Below are positions 15,974-23,909 of a stretch of DNA of 64,000 nt, in pieces (positions within the stretch are counted from its first letter, which is position 1; each line of letters opens with the position of its first letter). This stretch comes from Flavobacteriaceae bacterium (GTDB lineage Bacteria; Bacteroidota; Bacteroidia; Flavobacteriales; Flavobacteriaceae), in assembly GCA_003443635.1 (NCBI GenBank), contig CP031964.1:1210321-1274320 (forward strand), written 5' to 3'. Under the pieces are notes generated by a model. That model did no database searches, was not told the DNA's origin, and was given only the letters and a program-made list of their open reading frames with translations. The position numbers and the translations under genes were made by a program.

Positions 15974-16060
15974 TTAAACACGCCTCTTTTTGTTAACACT
16001 TAGTATTAGCAAAATGAAATTTAGTATTATAAGTGCAGATATGATAATTAGTAATGTCAT
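15974..16060 (-). CDS. possible 28-residue single-helix membrane peptide
   Basis: The frame starts MTLLIIISALIILNFILLIL and ends SVNKKRRV. A single hydrophobic helix is followed by a basic tail, which fits a positive-inside small membrane protein. It lies alone between a terminator and the SRPBCC gene. There is no consensus TAnnTTTG before it, and short hydrophobic frames arise easily in AT-rich DNA, so this is tentative. The clustered KKRR end is what makes it look non-random. Confidence 0.35.
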   Translation of the reverse strand: MTLLIIISALIILNFILLILSVNKKRRV

Positions 16061-16141
16061 TTTATAGCTATTTAATATATAACAGTTAAGTATGCAATTT
16101 TCCTACCCAGCAGTTATTTTTAAATGAAAATCTTACCCAAT

Positions 16142-16176
16142 AAAAAACCCTCATTAATTAATGAGGGCTTTAAAAT
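16142..16176 (-). terminator. intrinsic terminator of the beta-barrel gene
   Basis: A perfect 20-base palindrome (CCCTCATTAATTAATGAGGG, 16148-16167) is followed on the minus strand by a run of six T. It lies about 60 bases downstream of the leftward gene ending at 16226. Confidence 0.8.
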
Positions 16177-16225
16177 AGCTGGATTTTTAATTAACTCTCA
16201 TAATTGATTAATAGCGTTTTGCCAG

Positions 16226-17155
16226 TTATTTGTTTGTTGGCTCATTTTGCTTAGTTTCTGAAATAGAGAAACCAATATTTATACCTACTCCTAACCAAGG
16301 TTTTCGATCAAATATCCAATTTACTTCTCTATCACTATTACCTAGATGATCCCAACCGTACTGTAAACCTAAATTAACACTTTTAGTAAAATGAATAACA
16401 AGTCCTCCCGAAATACTAAATGCACTAGCTGTTCGATTATCTTCTCCAATTAAATCACTATTTTCAGGATTTAAACTTACTGTAGCCAAGCCTATACCTA
16501 AAGTTGGTTCAATTAACCATTTATCATCAAGTTTTCTACTTATTCTAATTTGCCCTCCAATATTCATTCCTAAGTTTACATTTTGTTCAAAATCAAATTC
16601 ATCTCCAAATCTTAATTTAAAGGGAACTGTAAAAAAACCTGCTCTAACACCTTTAAAACGTTTATAATAATCATATCGAGTTGTGTAGTTATTAAAATCT
16701 TCAATAGATAACTCATGAGTTTTTATATCTGTTGTATCAATATCAATATTGAATATTTCTTGTAATTCTTTGTTAAAATTATTCAAGTTTGATTTAAAAG
16801 AACTTTCCTCTACTATATTTATGTTTTTAGAAAATAAATTATTAATACTATCTGTCATTAATTTTATTGAATTCTGACTTGAGGAAAGTATTGAATCTAA
16901 CTTATCTTTTTTAGTTACATAATAATATCTATTATTCAAAGGCTTAGTATTTGAATCTGTACCAACAAACTTGTAATAAATAAATTTTACAATACTATCA
17001 TCAACTTTAATAACTTTTATTTTATGACCAGGTTTAAATTGGATAGATTTCTTACTATTATAAACTGGTCCAGCAAACTTATAGTTTGTACCAACTTCTT
17101 GAGAATAGCTTAATAAGCATTTAAATATAAAAAAAATTAAAAGTAGCTTTTTCAT
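16226..17155 (-). CDS. outer-membrane beta-barrel protein, unrecognised family
   Basis: The 309-residue protein has a signal peptide (MKKLLLIFFIFKCLLSYSQ). An N-terminal region of about 60 residues looks like a small beta domain (FKPGHKIKVIKVDDSIVKFIYYKFV). A polar helical middle follows (DKLDSILSSSQNSIKLMTDSINNLF), then a C-terminal barrel-like region with alternating strands (LGMNIGGQIRISRKLDDKWLIEPTLGIGLATVSLN, FSISGGLVIHFTKSVNLGLQYGWDHLG, WLGVGINIGFSI). The barrel part resembles opacity-type outer-membrane proteins. It lies 70 bases after the response regulator gene in the same direction and could be a target or member of that module. Confidence 0.65.
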   Translation of the reverse strand: MKKLLLIFFIFKCLLSYSQEVGTNYKFAGPVYNSKKSIQFKPGHKIKVIKVDDSIVKFIYYKFVGTDSNTKPLNNRYYYVTKKDKLDSILSSSQNSIKLMTDSINNLFSKNINIVEESSFKSNLNNFNKELQEIFNIDIDTTDIKTHELSIEDFNNYTTRYDYYKRFKGVRAGFFTVPFKLRFGDEFDFEQNVNLGMNIGGQIRISRKLDDKWLIEPTLGIGLATVSLNPENSDLIGEDNRTASAFSISGGLVIHFTKSVNLGLQYGWDHLGNSDREVNWIFDRKPWLGVGINIGFSISETKQNEPTNK

Positions 17156-17225
17156 AATTACTGGTTTTAGTTATTCAAACCTAGTAATTATGAAAAAGTG
17201 AAGGAATACCTAATTCAAGGTATAT

Positions 17226-17846
17226 TTAAAATTGGTATTTTTTTTCTAAAGCATAACGCATTAATTCACCTTTGCCTTGAAGCCCTAGAATACGGATCAT
17301 ATTTTTACGGTGTGTATCTACCGTATAAACACCTATAAACAATTCGTCAGCAATTTCACGAGACGTTTTGCCTTGAGCGATGAGGTTTAGAATTTCTATT
17401 TGACGTTTAGTCAACACCCCTTTTTTCTTTATGTTACCATTAGATTTAGTATCTACATTAATATTAGAGTCAAAATAAGTATCGCCTTTATATACAGATC
17501 TAACAGCGTTTAATACTTCACTTAATGGGGAATTTTTAAGGATATACCCGTTAGCTCCTGCACCCAACATTTGTTGTATGGCATCTTCTTGATCAAACAT
17601 GGTAAAGGCTAATACTTTAATTTCAGGATGTTCTTTTTTAATGATTTTTGTAGCAGCAATACCATCTAGTTTTGGCATACGGATATCTGTAATGACCACA
17701 CTTACATGTTTCTTTTTAATAATATCTAGTAAACCCTCACCATTATTAGCTGTACCTACAATACTAATATCCTCTTCGTATTCTAGTAAGAGTTTGATAC
17801 CATCTATAAGTGATTGATGGTCTTCGGCGATGGCTAGTCGTATCAT
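17226..17846 (-). CDS. LuxR-type (NarL/FixJ) response regulator
   Basis: The 206-residue protein has a receiver domain (MIRLAIAEDHQSLIDGIKLLL; phosphoacceptor Asp in VVITDIRMPKLDG, about residue 55; conserved Thr/Lys region near LAFTMFDQEDAIQQML and GYILKNS). The C-terminal LuxR helix-turn-helix is LTKRQIEILNLIAQGKTSREIADELFIGVYTVDTHRKNMIRIL. It is encoded with its kinase: the kinase stop and its start overlap by four bases, so they are translationally coupled. The target genes are unknown; the neighbouring barrel gene is one candidate. Confidence 0.93.
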   Translation of the reverse strand: MIRLAIAEDHQSLIDGIKLLLEYEEDISIVGTANNGEGLLDIIKKKHVSVVITDIRMPKLDGIAATKIIKKEHPEIKVLAFTMFDQEDAIQQMLGAGANGYILKNSPLSEVLNAVRSVYKGDTYFDSNINVDTKSNGNIKKKGVLTKRQIEILNLIAQGKTSREIADELFIGVYTVDTHRKNMIRILGLQGKGELMRYALEKKYQF

Positions 17847-19729
17847 ACAGGTAAATCTATAATTATAGTTGTTCCTTTATTAGGTTCAGACTCTATGGTT
17901 AATGTACCTTCCAAATGTTCAACGCGTTTGTCAATACTACTAATACCCATACCTTTTTTAGATTTTGTAATTTGAGAGGGATTGAACCCTTTACCATTAT
18001 CTTCGACCATAATATTTAAAGTGCTATTATGATTAGTCAAGTGTATAGTAGTTTCAGTAGCTTCAGCATGTTTAATAACATTAGTAATTAACTCTTGTAT
18101 AATTCTAAAAATAGTGAGCTCTAAGCTGTTTTCTAAACGATGTTCTAAGCTATGATCTACGACATCGATCTGTATTTTATTAGATGCAGAAACTTTTTTA
18201 GCCATTTGTTGTACGGCTTTTAATAAGCCTTGTTTCGCAATAACGCCTGAGTTTTTAGCATGTGCCACAGTTCGTACTTTTTGATACGCTTCTTCTATAA
18301 GTGTATTGGTTTTATCAAATAAATCTGGTGACTCGTTATCTTGTAAAGCATTAAAATGGAGTTTTACATTGGCCATTAAGCCACCTAAATCATCATGCAA
18401 ATCATTAGCAATACGCTGTCGTTCTTTTTCCTGACCTTCTATCATGGCATCAATGGCCGTGAGTTCTTGTTCTTTTAAAACGCTTGCTAATTTTTGAGAT
18501 TCTAAAACTTTTTCTTGCTCAGCAAGTTTTTGTTTGCGTTTTGTGTTTTTTTGGATTAAAAAGGCTATTATAGAAATAAATATAATTATTAATGTAGAAC
18601 CAATCCACAGATTTTTATTTCTACGCTCTGTCTTTTCAATATTATTTTCTAATTGAATATTTTCTTTTTCTTTTTCACTTACCTCATATTTAGTTTGTAA
18701 TTCTGCTATATTTTTACTTTCATTAATTTTGCTAATGCTATCACTATAAGTTTTATGAAGTTCTAAATAATGCAATGTAGAATCAATTTCTCCCTCTTCT
18801 TTATATATATAATACAAATCTTTATATAAATTATTTGTGATATGTAATTTTCTTGAAGGTAAATCCTTTTTTAGGCTATCTAATTTATATAACCATTCTT
18901 TCGTCTTCTTTAAATTATTTTCGTATAAATATGTTCTTGAAATATTGTAAATATTTGTGGCTTGCAATAATATATTATTTGGGCAAGCACATATTTTAAT
19001 CGCTTTTGTGTAATAATATCTAGCTGAATCTTGTATTCTATTATATTCGGCATAAATTAACCCTTTGTGTAAAAGAGCATTAATTAACATGACTTTATTA
19101 TTAGTTTTATTAGAAAGACGGATGTTTTGCTCAAACTCTTTTAAAGCTTTTTCACCATTTCCATTATAGTGATAATGTTTTCCCAGTGTATTATGGTAAC
19201 TATTGGAGAAATAATCATTCTTTAATGAATCTTTGATTTTTGTATAAACCTCAATCCAATCTTCAATTTTTTCTTTATATTTATTTTCGCTATATATTAG
19301 TAGCACTCTTTGGTAGAGTAGATTAATATAATAAGGATCTATTTTAATTCTAGATATATTTTTTGCATCAAAGTAATTTTCTAATGCTTTACCATAATCT
19401 TTATTCACTTCATGTAAATACCCTTTCCATAAATAATATTGGAATAATTGATTTTTAGGAGTTTTATTATTAAATAATTTTTGAGCTTTGTTTAGCCAAA
19501 ATAAAGCAGAATCTTTTTCAAAGTTAATTGCGTAAGTTTTTCCAATAAAAATTGAATAATGAATCTTTGAGCTATCTTTTTTATATTGTTTTAATATAAT
19601 CTGCTTTGCAGGTTTATATTTCATATTCAAAAACTTGCTTTCGGCTAAATCATATATGGAATCATTTTTTTGTAACGCGTAGTTATTAAATGTAAGGAGT
19701 AATGAAATAAATAAAATAATAAATCTCAA
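17843..19729 (-). CDS. TPR-containing sensor histidine kinase (HisKA_3 type)
   Basis: The 628-residue protein starts at a TTG (MRFIILFISLLLTFNNYALQ, a signal peptide). A periplasmic tetratricopeptide region covers about residues 25-330 (FWLNKAQKLF, GKHYHYNGNGEKALKEFEQNI). A coiled coil, one membrane helix (LWIGSTLIIIFISIIAFLI) and another coiled coil follow. The HisKA_3 phosphorylation site is RQRIANDLHDDLGGLMANV, with the His at about residue 445. The HATPase_c domain has N box LITNVIKHAEAT and DNGKGF. It is a NarX/DesK-type kinase paired with the response regulator at 17226. The TPR sensor probably reads protein-protein contacts in the periplasm. Confidence 0.9.
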   Translation of the reverse strand: MRFIILFISLLLTFNNYALQKNDSIYDLAESKFLNMKYKPAKQIILKQYKKDSSKIHYSIFIGKTYAINFEKDSALFWLNKAQKLFNNKTPKNQLFQYYLWKGYLHEVNKDYGKALENYFDAKNISRIKIDPYYINLLYQRVLLIYSENKYKEKIEDWIEVYTKIKDSLKNDYFSNSYHNTLGKHYHYNGNGEKALKEFEQNIRLSNKTNNKVMLINALLHKGLIYAEYNRIQDSARYYYTKAIKICACPNNILLQATNIYNISRTYLYENNLKKTKEWLYKLDSLKKDLPSRKLHITNNLYKDLYYIYKEEGEIDSTLHYLELHKTYSDSISKINESKNIAELQTKYEVSEKEKENIQLENNIEKTERRNKNLWIGSTLIIIFISIIAFLIQKNTKRKQKLAEQEKVLESQKLASVLKEQELTAIDAMIEGQEKERQRIANDLHDDLGGLMANVKLHFNALQDNESPDLFDKTNTLIEEAYQKVRTVAHAKNSGVIAKQGLLKAVQQMAKKVSASNKIQIDVVDHSLEHRLENSLELTIFRIIQELITNVIKHAEATETTIHLTNHNSTLNIMVEDNGKGFNPSQITKSKKGMGISSIDKRVEHLEGTLTIESEPNKGTTIIIDLPV

Positions 19730-19793
19730 CTAATGGGTTATTTAAATGATTAGTGTTAAAGATATGAAAGTATTTTTAACACTAATCATATAA

Positions 19794-20291
19794 TTAATTG
19801 CCTCCTCCTGGTGGAATTGTACAACTGTCACCAGATTCAACAGTTTGTTCTTGTTTTTGCTTTTCCAATACTTCTTTTCCTCTACAGGGGATAGATCGCA
19901 GTTTACCGTCAGAATTATATTTGAACCTAGGGGTTTTATCATCAAAAAGAGGGTAATTTTCCAATTCACAATTACCTTCACTATTAGGTTCTCCAACGTT
20001 TTTAACTTTAACTTGGATTAATTCTAGATTTTCAATAGGAATATCTTTCATAATAAAGTTAAAAAATTTAAACATATCTTTTTCAGAACCTTCTTTGTAT
20101 TCTAATTCAAATGTGATTATCGTAATTCTATTATTCAAATTTTTATGCATTTTAACGCTTGCCTTATAAGGATCTTCTTTTGATTTAACAGGAATGGTAA
20201 TTCTTAAATCGAAAAATTTTCTAGGATCTTCATGAGGCATTGTATAAGCCGTCTCATGTTGTGGTTGAAGATAAAATGGTCCATCATTCAT
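19794..20291 (-). CDS. uncharacterised cytoplasmic protein, 165 residues
   Basis: The protein starts MNDGPFYLQPQHETAYTMPH with no signal peptide or membrane helix. A central alpha/beta part (FDLRITIPVKSKEDPYKASV, RITIITFELEYKEGSEKDMFKFFNFIM, LELIQVKVKNVGEPNS) looks like a folded domain. The C-terminus is polar and ends GDSCTIPPGGGN, so it is glycine/proline rich and possibly flexible. I do not recognise the family. It lies between a small membrane protein gene and the histidine kinase gene, all leftward, with gaps of 78 and 64 bases, which suggests a shared transcript. Confidence 0.6.
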   Translation of the reverse strand: MNDGPFYLQPQHETAYTMPHEDPRKFFDLRITIPVKSKEDPYKASVKMHKNLNNRITIITFELEYKEGSEKDMFKFFNFIMKDIPIENLELIQVKVKNVGEPNSEGNCELENYPLFDDKTPRFKYNSDGKLRSIPCRGKEVLEKQKQEQTVESGDSCTIPPGGGN

Positions 20292-20345
20292 AATTAAAGG
20301 ATTTTATAGTTATTTATTAGTATTTAATTTATGTTTATAAATATG

Positions 20346-20400
20346 TTTGGTGTATTTGTTTAATCCTTTTTATATTAAAGGATTAAACAAATACACCAAA
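20346..20400. repeat. perfect 24-bp inverted repeat across the 3' end of a small membrane protein gene
   Basis: The left arm (20346-20369, beginning TTTGGTGTATTTG) and the right arm (20377-20400, ending AAACAAATACACCAAA) are exact reverse complements, separated by seven bases (TTATATT). The right arm encodes the last residues, LVYLFNP, of the gene ending at 20370. The loop holds its stop codon, and the left arm is an inverted copy of its coding sequence in the 3' untranslated region. There is no T run after it on the minus strand, so it is not a standard intrinsic terminator. Confidence 0.9.
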
Positions 20401-20711
20401 ACAAAAACTGCGATGGCTCCAGAAGTGCTAATAGTTGGTTCTTTTTCTAAAAGAGACATATTATTAGATTCTTCATTACCATTTGCATTAGTACGCATCA
20501 GTTGATCACCATTAGGCTTATGGTTTAAAGAAATCATACCAGGAATTGAGATGCTTATCGAAGCAGCAGCAAGTGCTGTAAGTACACGATAAAACCAAAA
20601 GTGTGGATCATTTTCAAAATTAAGATCCATTTTTCGAGTAATAATCATAATTACTGCAAAAGCAATAATGCCAAATAAAAACATAGTGACAGGTGAGATT
20701 AATTTTTTCAT
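20370..20711 (-). CDS. small membrane protein with three helices, unrecognised family
   Basis: The 113-residue protein has helices at about residues 6-24 (MFLFGIIAFAVIMII), 40-60 (FYRVLTALAAASISISIPGMI) and 97-113 (GAIAVFVLVYLFNPLI), with a polar loop between the last two. The FYRVLTALAAA..IPG..GAIAVFVLVYLFNP arrangement seems familiar from membrane modules joined to diverse sensor or effector domains in bacteria, but I cannot name the family. It is the first gene of a leftward run that leads to the two-component system. Its 3' end is half of a perfect hairpin. Confidence 0.65.
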   Translation of the reverse strand: MKKLISPVTMFLFGIIAFAVIMIITRKMDLNFENDPHFWFYRVLTALAAASISISIPGMISLNHKPNGDQLMRTNANGNEESNNMSLLEKEPTISTSGAIAVFVLVYLFNPLI

Positions 20712-20850
20712 TATAATGATGGTTAAAGATTAATTAACAATGCAAATATGTTATAATGCACTACTTGAAAACATACCCATTACTAGGTAAATTCATGCCT
20801 TTAAGATAAGAAAAAGATTAATATATCAGAAAATTCGGATAAATGAAGAA

Positions 20851-21036
20851 TTATCCAAGTACAAATTTAATCGCCACAATCATCCCTAAGAAAGCGATAA
20901 AAGCCAATAAAACCCATAAACTTCCTTTGTAATAACGGCGATGTAATTTTAGATCTTTTCGATACACAAAAATCATTAAAATTATAAATACGATAGCAAA
21001 AATTATCCCGAATATTATTTGTCCTTTACTAAACAT
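20851..21036 (-). CDS. small two-helix membrane protein
   Basis: The 61-residue protein starts MFSKGQIIFGIIFAIVFIILM and has two hydrophobic helices joined by a basic loop (VYRKDLKLHRRYYKGSLW). This is a regular arrangement with the loop in the cytoplasm. It resembles short conserved proteins of unknown function found in many Flavobacteriaceae. It is preceded by 87 bases that also serve the divergent pyrophosphohydrolase gene. The next leftward gene begins about 140 bases on, so co-transcription with it is uncertain. Confidence 0.65.
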   Translation of the reverse strand: MFSKGQIIFGIIFAIVFIILMIFVYRKDLKLHRRYYKGSLWVLLAFIAFLGMIVAIKFVLG

Positions 21037-21123
21037 ATTTATGTATTTTTAAACTCGATTTTTAGCAATCCAAAAATAACAATAATATGTAGTATTGGAT
21101 TTATAAATAATAAATAAATATAA

Positions 21124-21510
21124 ATGAAAAACAAAATAGAAGCAGTAAAAGCATTTCATACTGCATTTAAAATAGGACATAGAGAAACTCCAAAAGCAGA
21201 TTTAGGCATTGATAAAAACACATTGCGTTTTAACTTAATGAAAGAAGAAAATGAAGAATATTTTGAAGCCGCGAATGCTAATGATTTGGTTGAAGTGGCA
21301 GATGCACTAGGAGATATGTTATACATATTATGTGGTACAATTATAGAACATGGAATGCAACACAAAATAGAAGAAGTGTTTAATGAGATCCAACGTAGTA
21401 ATATGAGCAAATTAGGAGCTGATGGGCAACCTATTTATCGCGAAGATGGTAAAGTACTTAAAGGACCAGATTACTTTAAGCCAAATATTAAAACCATATT
21501 AGAGTCATAA
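21124..21510 (+). CDS. MazG-like nucleoside triphosphate pyrophosphohydrolase
   Basis: The 128-residue protein has the all-alpha NTP pyrophosphatase signature: EENEEYFEAANANDLVEVADALGDMLYI gives the EExxE and ExxD metal ligands. The opening FHTAFKIGHRETPKADL and closing GPDYFKPNIKTIL belong to the HisE-like/phosphoribosyl-ATP diphosphatase-like subgroup. The family hydrolyses NTPs to NMPs and pyrophosphate, often for nucleotide-pool cleaning. It is monocistronic and ends in a strong terminator shared with the convergent ilvE gene. Confidence 0.87.
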   Translation: MKNKIEAVKAFHTAFKIGHRETPKADLGIDKNTLRFNLMKEENEEYFEAANANDLVEVADALGDMLYILCGTIIEHGMQHKIEEVFNEIQRSNMSKLGADGQPIYREDGKVLKGPDYFKPNIKTILES

Positions 21511-21540
21511 AAAAAGAGAAGCATTTGCTTCTCTTTTTTT
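21509..21540. terminator. bidirectional terminator between the pyrophosphohydrolase and ilvE genes
   Basis: The arms AAAAAAGAGAAGCA and TGCTTCTCTTTTTT form a perfect stem of at least 14 bp closed by a TT, with T runs on both strands. The genes ending at 21510 and 21542 converge on it. Confidence 0.88.
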
Positions 21541-21541
21541 G

Positions 21542-22609
21542 TTAAATTTTATATCTCCAATTATGAGAATCGACATCAATATTGTATTGAATGTTTAAAA
21601 GTTTTTCTTTAAGCATATCTGCATAAGAATGTTCTTGTTTTGGTAATTCAAAAATTTCTTTACCGTGTTTGAAAGCAGAAATTGGACTGATTACTGCAGC
21701 AGTACCAGCACCAAACATTTCTTTTAATTCTCCATTTCTGGCAGCTTCTTTAATTTCGTTAACGCTTACACGTCTTACTTCAACTTTTATGTTATTGTCT
21801 TTAGCAATTTGTATCACACTTTTACGAGTAACACCATCTAAAATACGATCATTATTAGGTGCCGTTAATAGAGTATTTCCAACTCTAAAAAATACGTTCA
21901 TTGTACCTGCTTCTTCTAAATATTCGTGAGTACTAGCATCTGTCCAAACTACTTGTTGATATCCTTCTTTATTTGCCAATGCAGTTGGATAAAATTGCGA
22001 AGCATAATTACCAGCTGCTTTTGCGAAACCAACACCACCATCGGCAGAGCGACTGTATTTTTGTGCGAATAAAACTCTAACATCTCCTTTATAATAGGAG
22101 CTTGCAGGAGAACAAATAATCATAAATTTATATACTTGAGCTGGAGCTGCAGATAAAGCAGGTTCTGTCGCAATAACAAACGGACGTAAATAAAGTGAAT
22201 TTCCAATCCCTTTTTTAATCCAATCACGCTCTAAGTCTATAAGTTTGTTTAAACCTTCAAAAAAGATACCTTCAGGTAATTCAGGCATTGCTAAACGAAC
22301 AGCAGACTTATTTAATCTTTTAAAATTCTCGTCAGGACGAAATAACCAAATACCATCATTATCATCTCTATAAGCTTTCATTCCTTCAAAAATTGCTTGA
22401 CCATAATGAAATACACGAGCAGCAGGACTTAAAGTTAAAGGGTGATATGGTGATATTTTAAGATTTTTCCATTCTCCATCAACATAATCACATTCAAACA
22501 TATGATCTGTAAAAAGTTCTCCAAACCCTAAATTATTGAAATCAATAGTATCGATTTTTGAAGATGAAACCTCTTGAATGTCTGTGATATGCCTAGAATT
22601 ATTGCTCAT
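21542..22609 (-). CDS. ilvE: branched-chain amino acid aminotransferase
   Basis: The 355-residue protein is a class IV aminotransferase of the long bacterial IlvE/BCAT type. ARVFHYGQAIFEGMKAYR, GNSLYLRPFVIATE and YSRSADGGVGFAKAAGNYAS are family segments; the last carries the PLP lysine. EYLEEAGTMNVFF and DGVTRKSVIQIAKD complete the PLP site. It transfers amino groups between glutamate and the keto acids of Leu, Ile and Val. It is monocistronic, with a TAGCTTTG promoter box at 22630-22637. Confidence 0.95.
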   Translation of the reverse strand: MSNNSRHITDIQEVSSSKIDTIDFNNLGFGELFTDHMFECDYVDGEWKNLKISPYHPLTLSPAARVFHYGQAIFEGMKAYRDDNDGIWLFRPDENFKRLNKSAVRLAMPELPEGIFFEGLNKLIDLERDWIKKGIGNSLYLRPFVIATEPALSAAPAQVYKFMIICSPASSYYKGDVRVLFAQKYSRSADGGVGFAKAAGNYASQFYPTALANKEGYQQVVWTDASTHEYLEEAGTMNVFFRVGNTLLTAPNNDRILDGVTRKSVIQIAKDNNIKVEVRRVSVNEIKEAARNGELKEMFGAGTAAVISPISAFKHGKEIFELPKQEHSYADMLKEKLLNIQYNIDVDSHNWRYKI

Positions 22610-22629
22610 TGCTGTATTTTAATTTTTTG

Positions 22630-22637
22630 CAAAGCTA
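22630..22637 (-). promoter_or_regulatory. -7 promoter box of ilvE (TAGCTTTG)
   Basis: Minus-strand TAGCTTTG matches TAnnTTTG exactly and ends 20 bases before the ATG at 22609. A TTTTTG sits 16 bases further upstream, somewhat closer than the usual -33 spacing. Confidence 0.6.
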
Positions 22638-22682
22638 AGAAATTAAACCCTTTCAAAAATCCAATGTTTTCTTAAAAAAGAA

Positions 22683-22690
22683 TATCTTTA
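22683..22690 (+). promoter_or_regulatory. -7 promoter box of the DUF4920 gene (TATCTTTA)
   Basis: The octamer ends on the A of an in-frame ATG at 22690, which is therefore a poor start. The lipoprotein ATG at 22717 lies 26 bases downstream of the box. Confidence 0.45.
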
Positions 22691-22716
22691 TGACTCATAA
22701 TTTTAATATAATTAAT

Positions 22717-23196
22717 ATGACACGAGCTATATTTTTAATGCTAACAGTCTGCCTGTTAGTTTCATGTAATAAAAAAGTTAATGAAAGCACAGATTCTAAA
22801 TATTTAGCTTTTGGAAATAAAATAAATTTAGAATCTGCGATCTCTATAAATGAAATGAAACAAAAATATTCTGAACTTCAATTAGGAGATACTATATATA
22901 CTAAAACCACTGGAGTTATTAAAGATGTATGTTCTGCTAAAGGATGTTGGATGACCATAGATATTGGTAATGATGAAGAGATTATGGTAAAGTTTAAAGA
23001 CTATGGTTTTTTTATGCCTTTAGATGCAAAAGGCGAAGTCACTATTAATGGTAAAGCTTTTGTAAATGAAGTCTCTATTGATGAATTACAGCATTATGCT
23101 AAAGATTCAGGTAAAAGTGAAGAGGAGATTCAAACGATTTCTAAATCAAAAAAAGTATTTTCATTTGAAGCAGATGGAGTATTGTTAAAACAATAG
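22717..23196 (+). CDS. DUF4920 domain lipoprotein
   Basis: Starting at ATG 22717 gives MTRAIFLMLTVCLLVSCNKK, a clear lipoprotein signal (lipobox LVSC), and 159 residues. The ATG at 22690 would add nine non-signal residues and overlaps the promoter box. The mature part contains the DUF4920 pattern: YLAFGNKINLESAISINEMKQK, TTGVIKDVCSAKGCWMTIDIG and MVKFKDYGFFMPLDAKG. The VCxxxGCWM motif, with two Cys, suggests a redox or metal site, as in OB-fold DUF4920 proteins. Only one base separates its stop from the mnmD start, so the two probably form an operon. Confidence 0.85.
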   Translation: MTRAIFLMLTVCLLVSCNKKVNESTDSKYLAFGNKINLESAISINEMKQKYSELQLGDTIYTKTTGVIKDVCSAKGCWMTIDIGNDEEIMVKFKDYGFFMPLDAKGEVTINGKAFVNEVSIDELQHYAKDSGKSEEEIQTISKSKKVFSFEADGVLLKQ

Positions 23197-23197
23197 T

Positions 23198-23872
23198 TTG
23201 AAACGAAATATAATAACAACATCAGATGGATCTAAAACCATTCAGATAGAAGAATGGGATGAGCAATATCATTCTAAACATGGTGCGATACAAGAAGCAA
23301 ATCATGTGTTTATAAAACACGGACTATCGTATTACTCTGAAAATATTTTAGAATTAAATAAGGATATTTCAATTTTAGAAATTGGATTTGGCACTGGTCT
23401 TAATGCGTTTATAACTTTATTAAAAAGTGAGAATTTAAATGTAAATTATGTAGGAGTAGAAGCCTACCCTATATCTAAAGAAGAAACTAAAGCACTTAAT
23501 TATGCAGAATTAATTTCTTTTGAAAATTTAGAAATATTTAAAAAACTTCATGATTCAAGTTGGGAAGTACAAAATAACATCACTTCAAATTTTAAATTAA
23601 CCAAACGGAAACAATTTTTTTCTGATATTAAGGATAAAGATAAGTTTAATATCATTTATTTTGATGCTTTTGGGGCCAGAGTACAGCCAGAACTCTGGAC
23701 TGAAGAAATTTTTAAGATAATGTATGAAGCACTCAAGTTGAAAGGAGTTTTAGTGACATATTCAGCAAAAGGAAGTGTAAGACGTGCTATGCAAAGCGTG
23801 GGGTTTACAGTCGAGAAATTAGAAGGCCCTCCTGGAAAAAGAGAAATGTTACGCGCTCAAAAAGAAGCGTAA
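23198..23872 (+). CDS. mnmD: tRNA 5-methylaminomethyl-2-thiouridine methyltransferase MnmD
   Basis: The 224-residue protein starts at a TTG (MKRNIITTSDGSKTIQIEEWDEQYHSKHGAI) and is a stand-alone MnmD, equivalent to the N-terminal half of E. coli MnmC. The SAM motif is ILEIGFGTGLNAFITL. The catalytic region is NIIYFDAFGARVQPELWTEEIF, and the end is YSAKGSVRRAMQSVGFTVEKL..GPPGKREML. It methylates nm5-s2U34 of tRNA to mnm5s2U34. A TTG start fits because the conserved domain begins immediately. It lies one base after the DUF4920 gene. Confidence 0.92.
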   Translation: MKRNIITTSDGSKTIQIEEWDEQYHSKHGAIQEANHVFIKHGLSYYSENILELNKDISILEIGFGTGLNAFITLLKSENLNVNYVGVEAYPISKEETKALNYAELISFENLEIFKKLHDSSWEVQNNITSNFKLTKRKQFFSDIKDKDKFNIIYFDAFGARVQPELWTEEIFKIMYEALKLKGVLVTYSAKGSVRRAMQSVGFTVEKLEGPPGKREMLRAQKEA

Positions 23873-23909
23873 CATTAGAGTTTTCTTAAATACTTGGAGT
23901 TACTAAAAT

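Larger units (their letters stand above)
15866..16225. other. 360-base intergenic region
   Basis: The spacer between two leftward genes holds a 28-codon hydrophobic reading frame (15974-16060) and the terminator of the upstream gene (16148-16167). I see no further frame, repeat or RNA motif. No consensus -7 box was found for the SRPBCC gene here. Confidence 0.5.

Noticed and set aside
19742-19996. An 84-codon leftward frame overlapping the 3' end of the 165-residue protein.
   Set aside because: It overlaps in another frame, has no promoter or recognisable domain, and its composition is that of a shadow frame.
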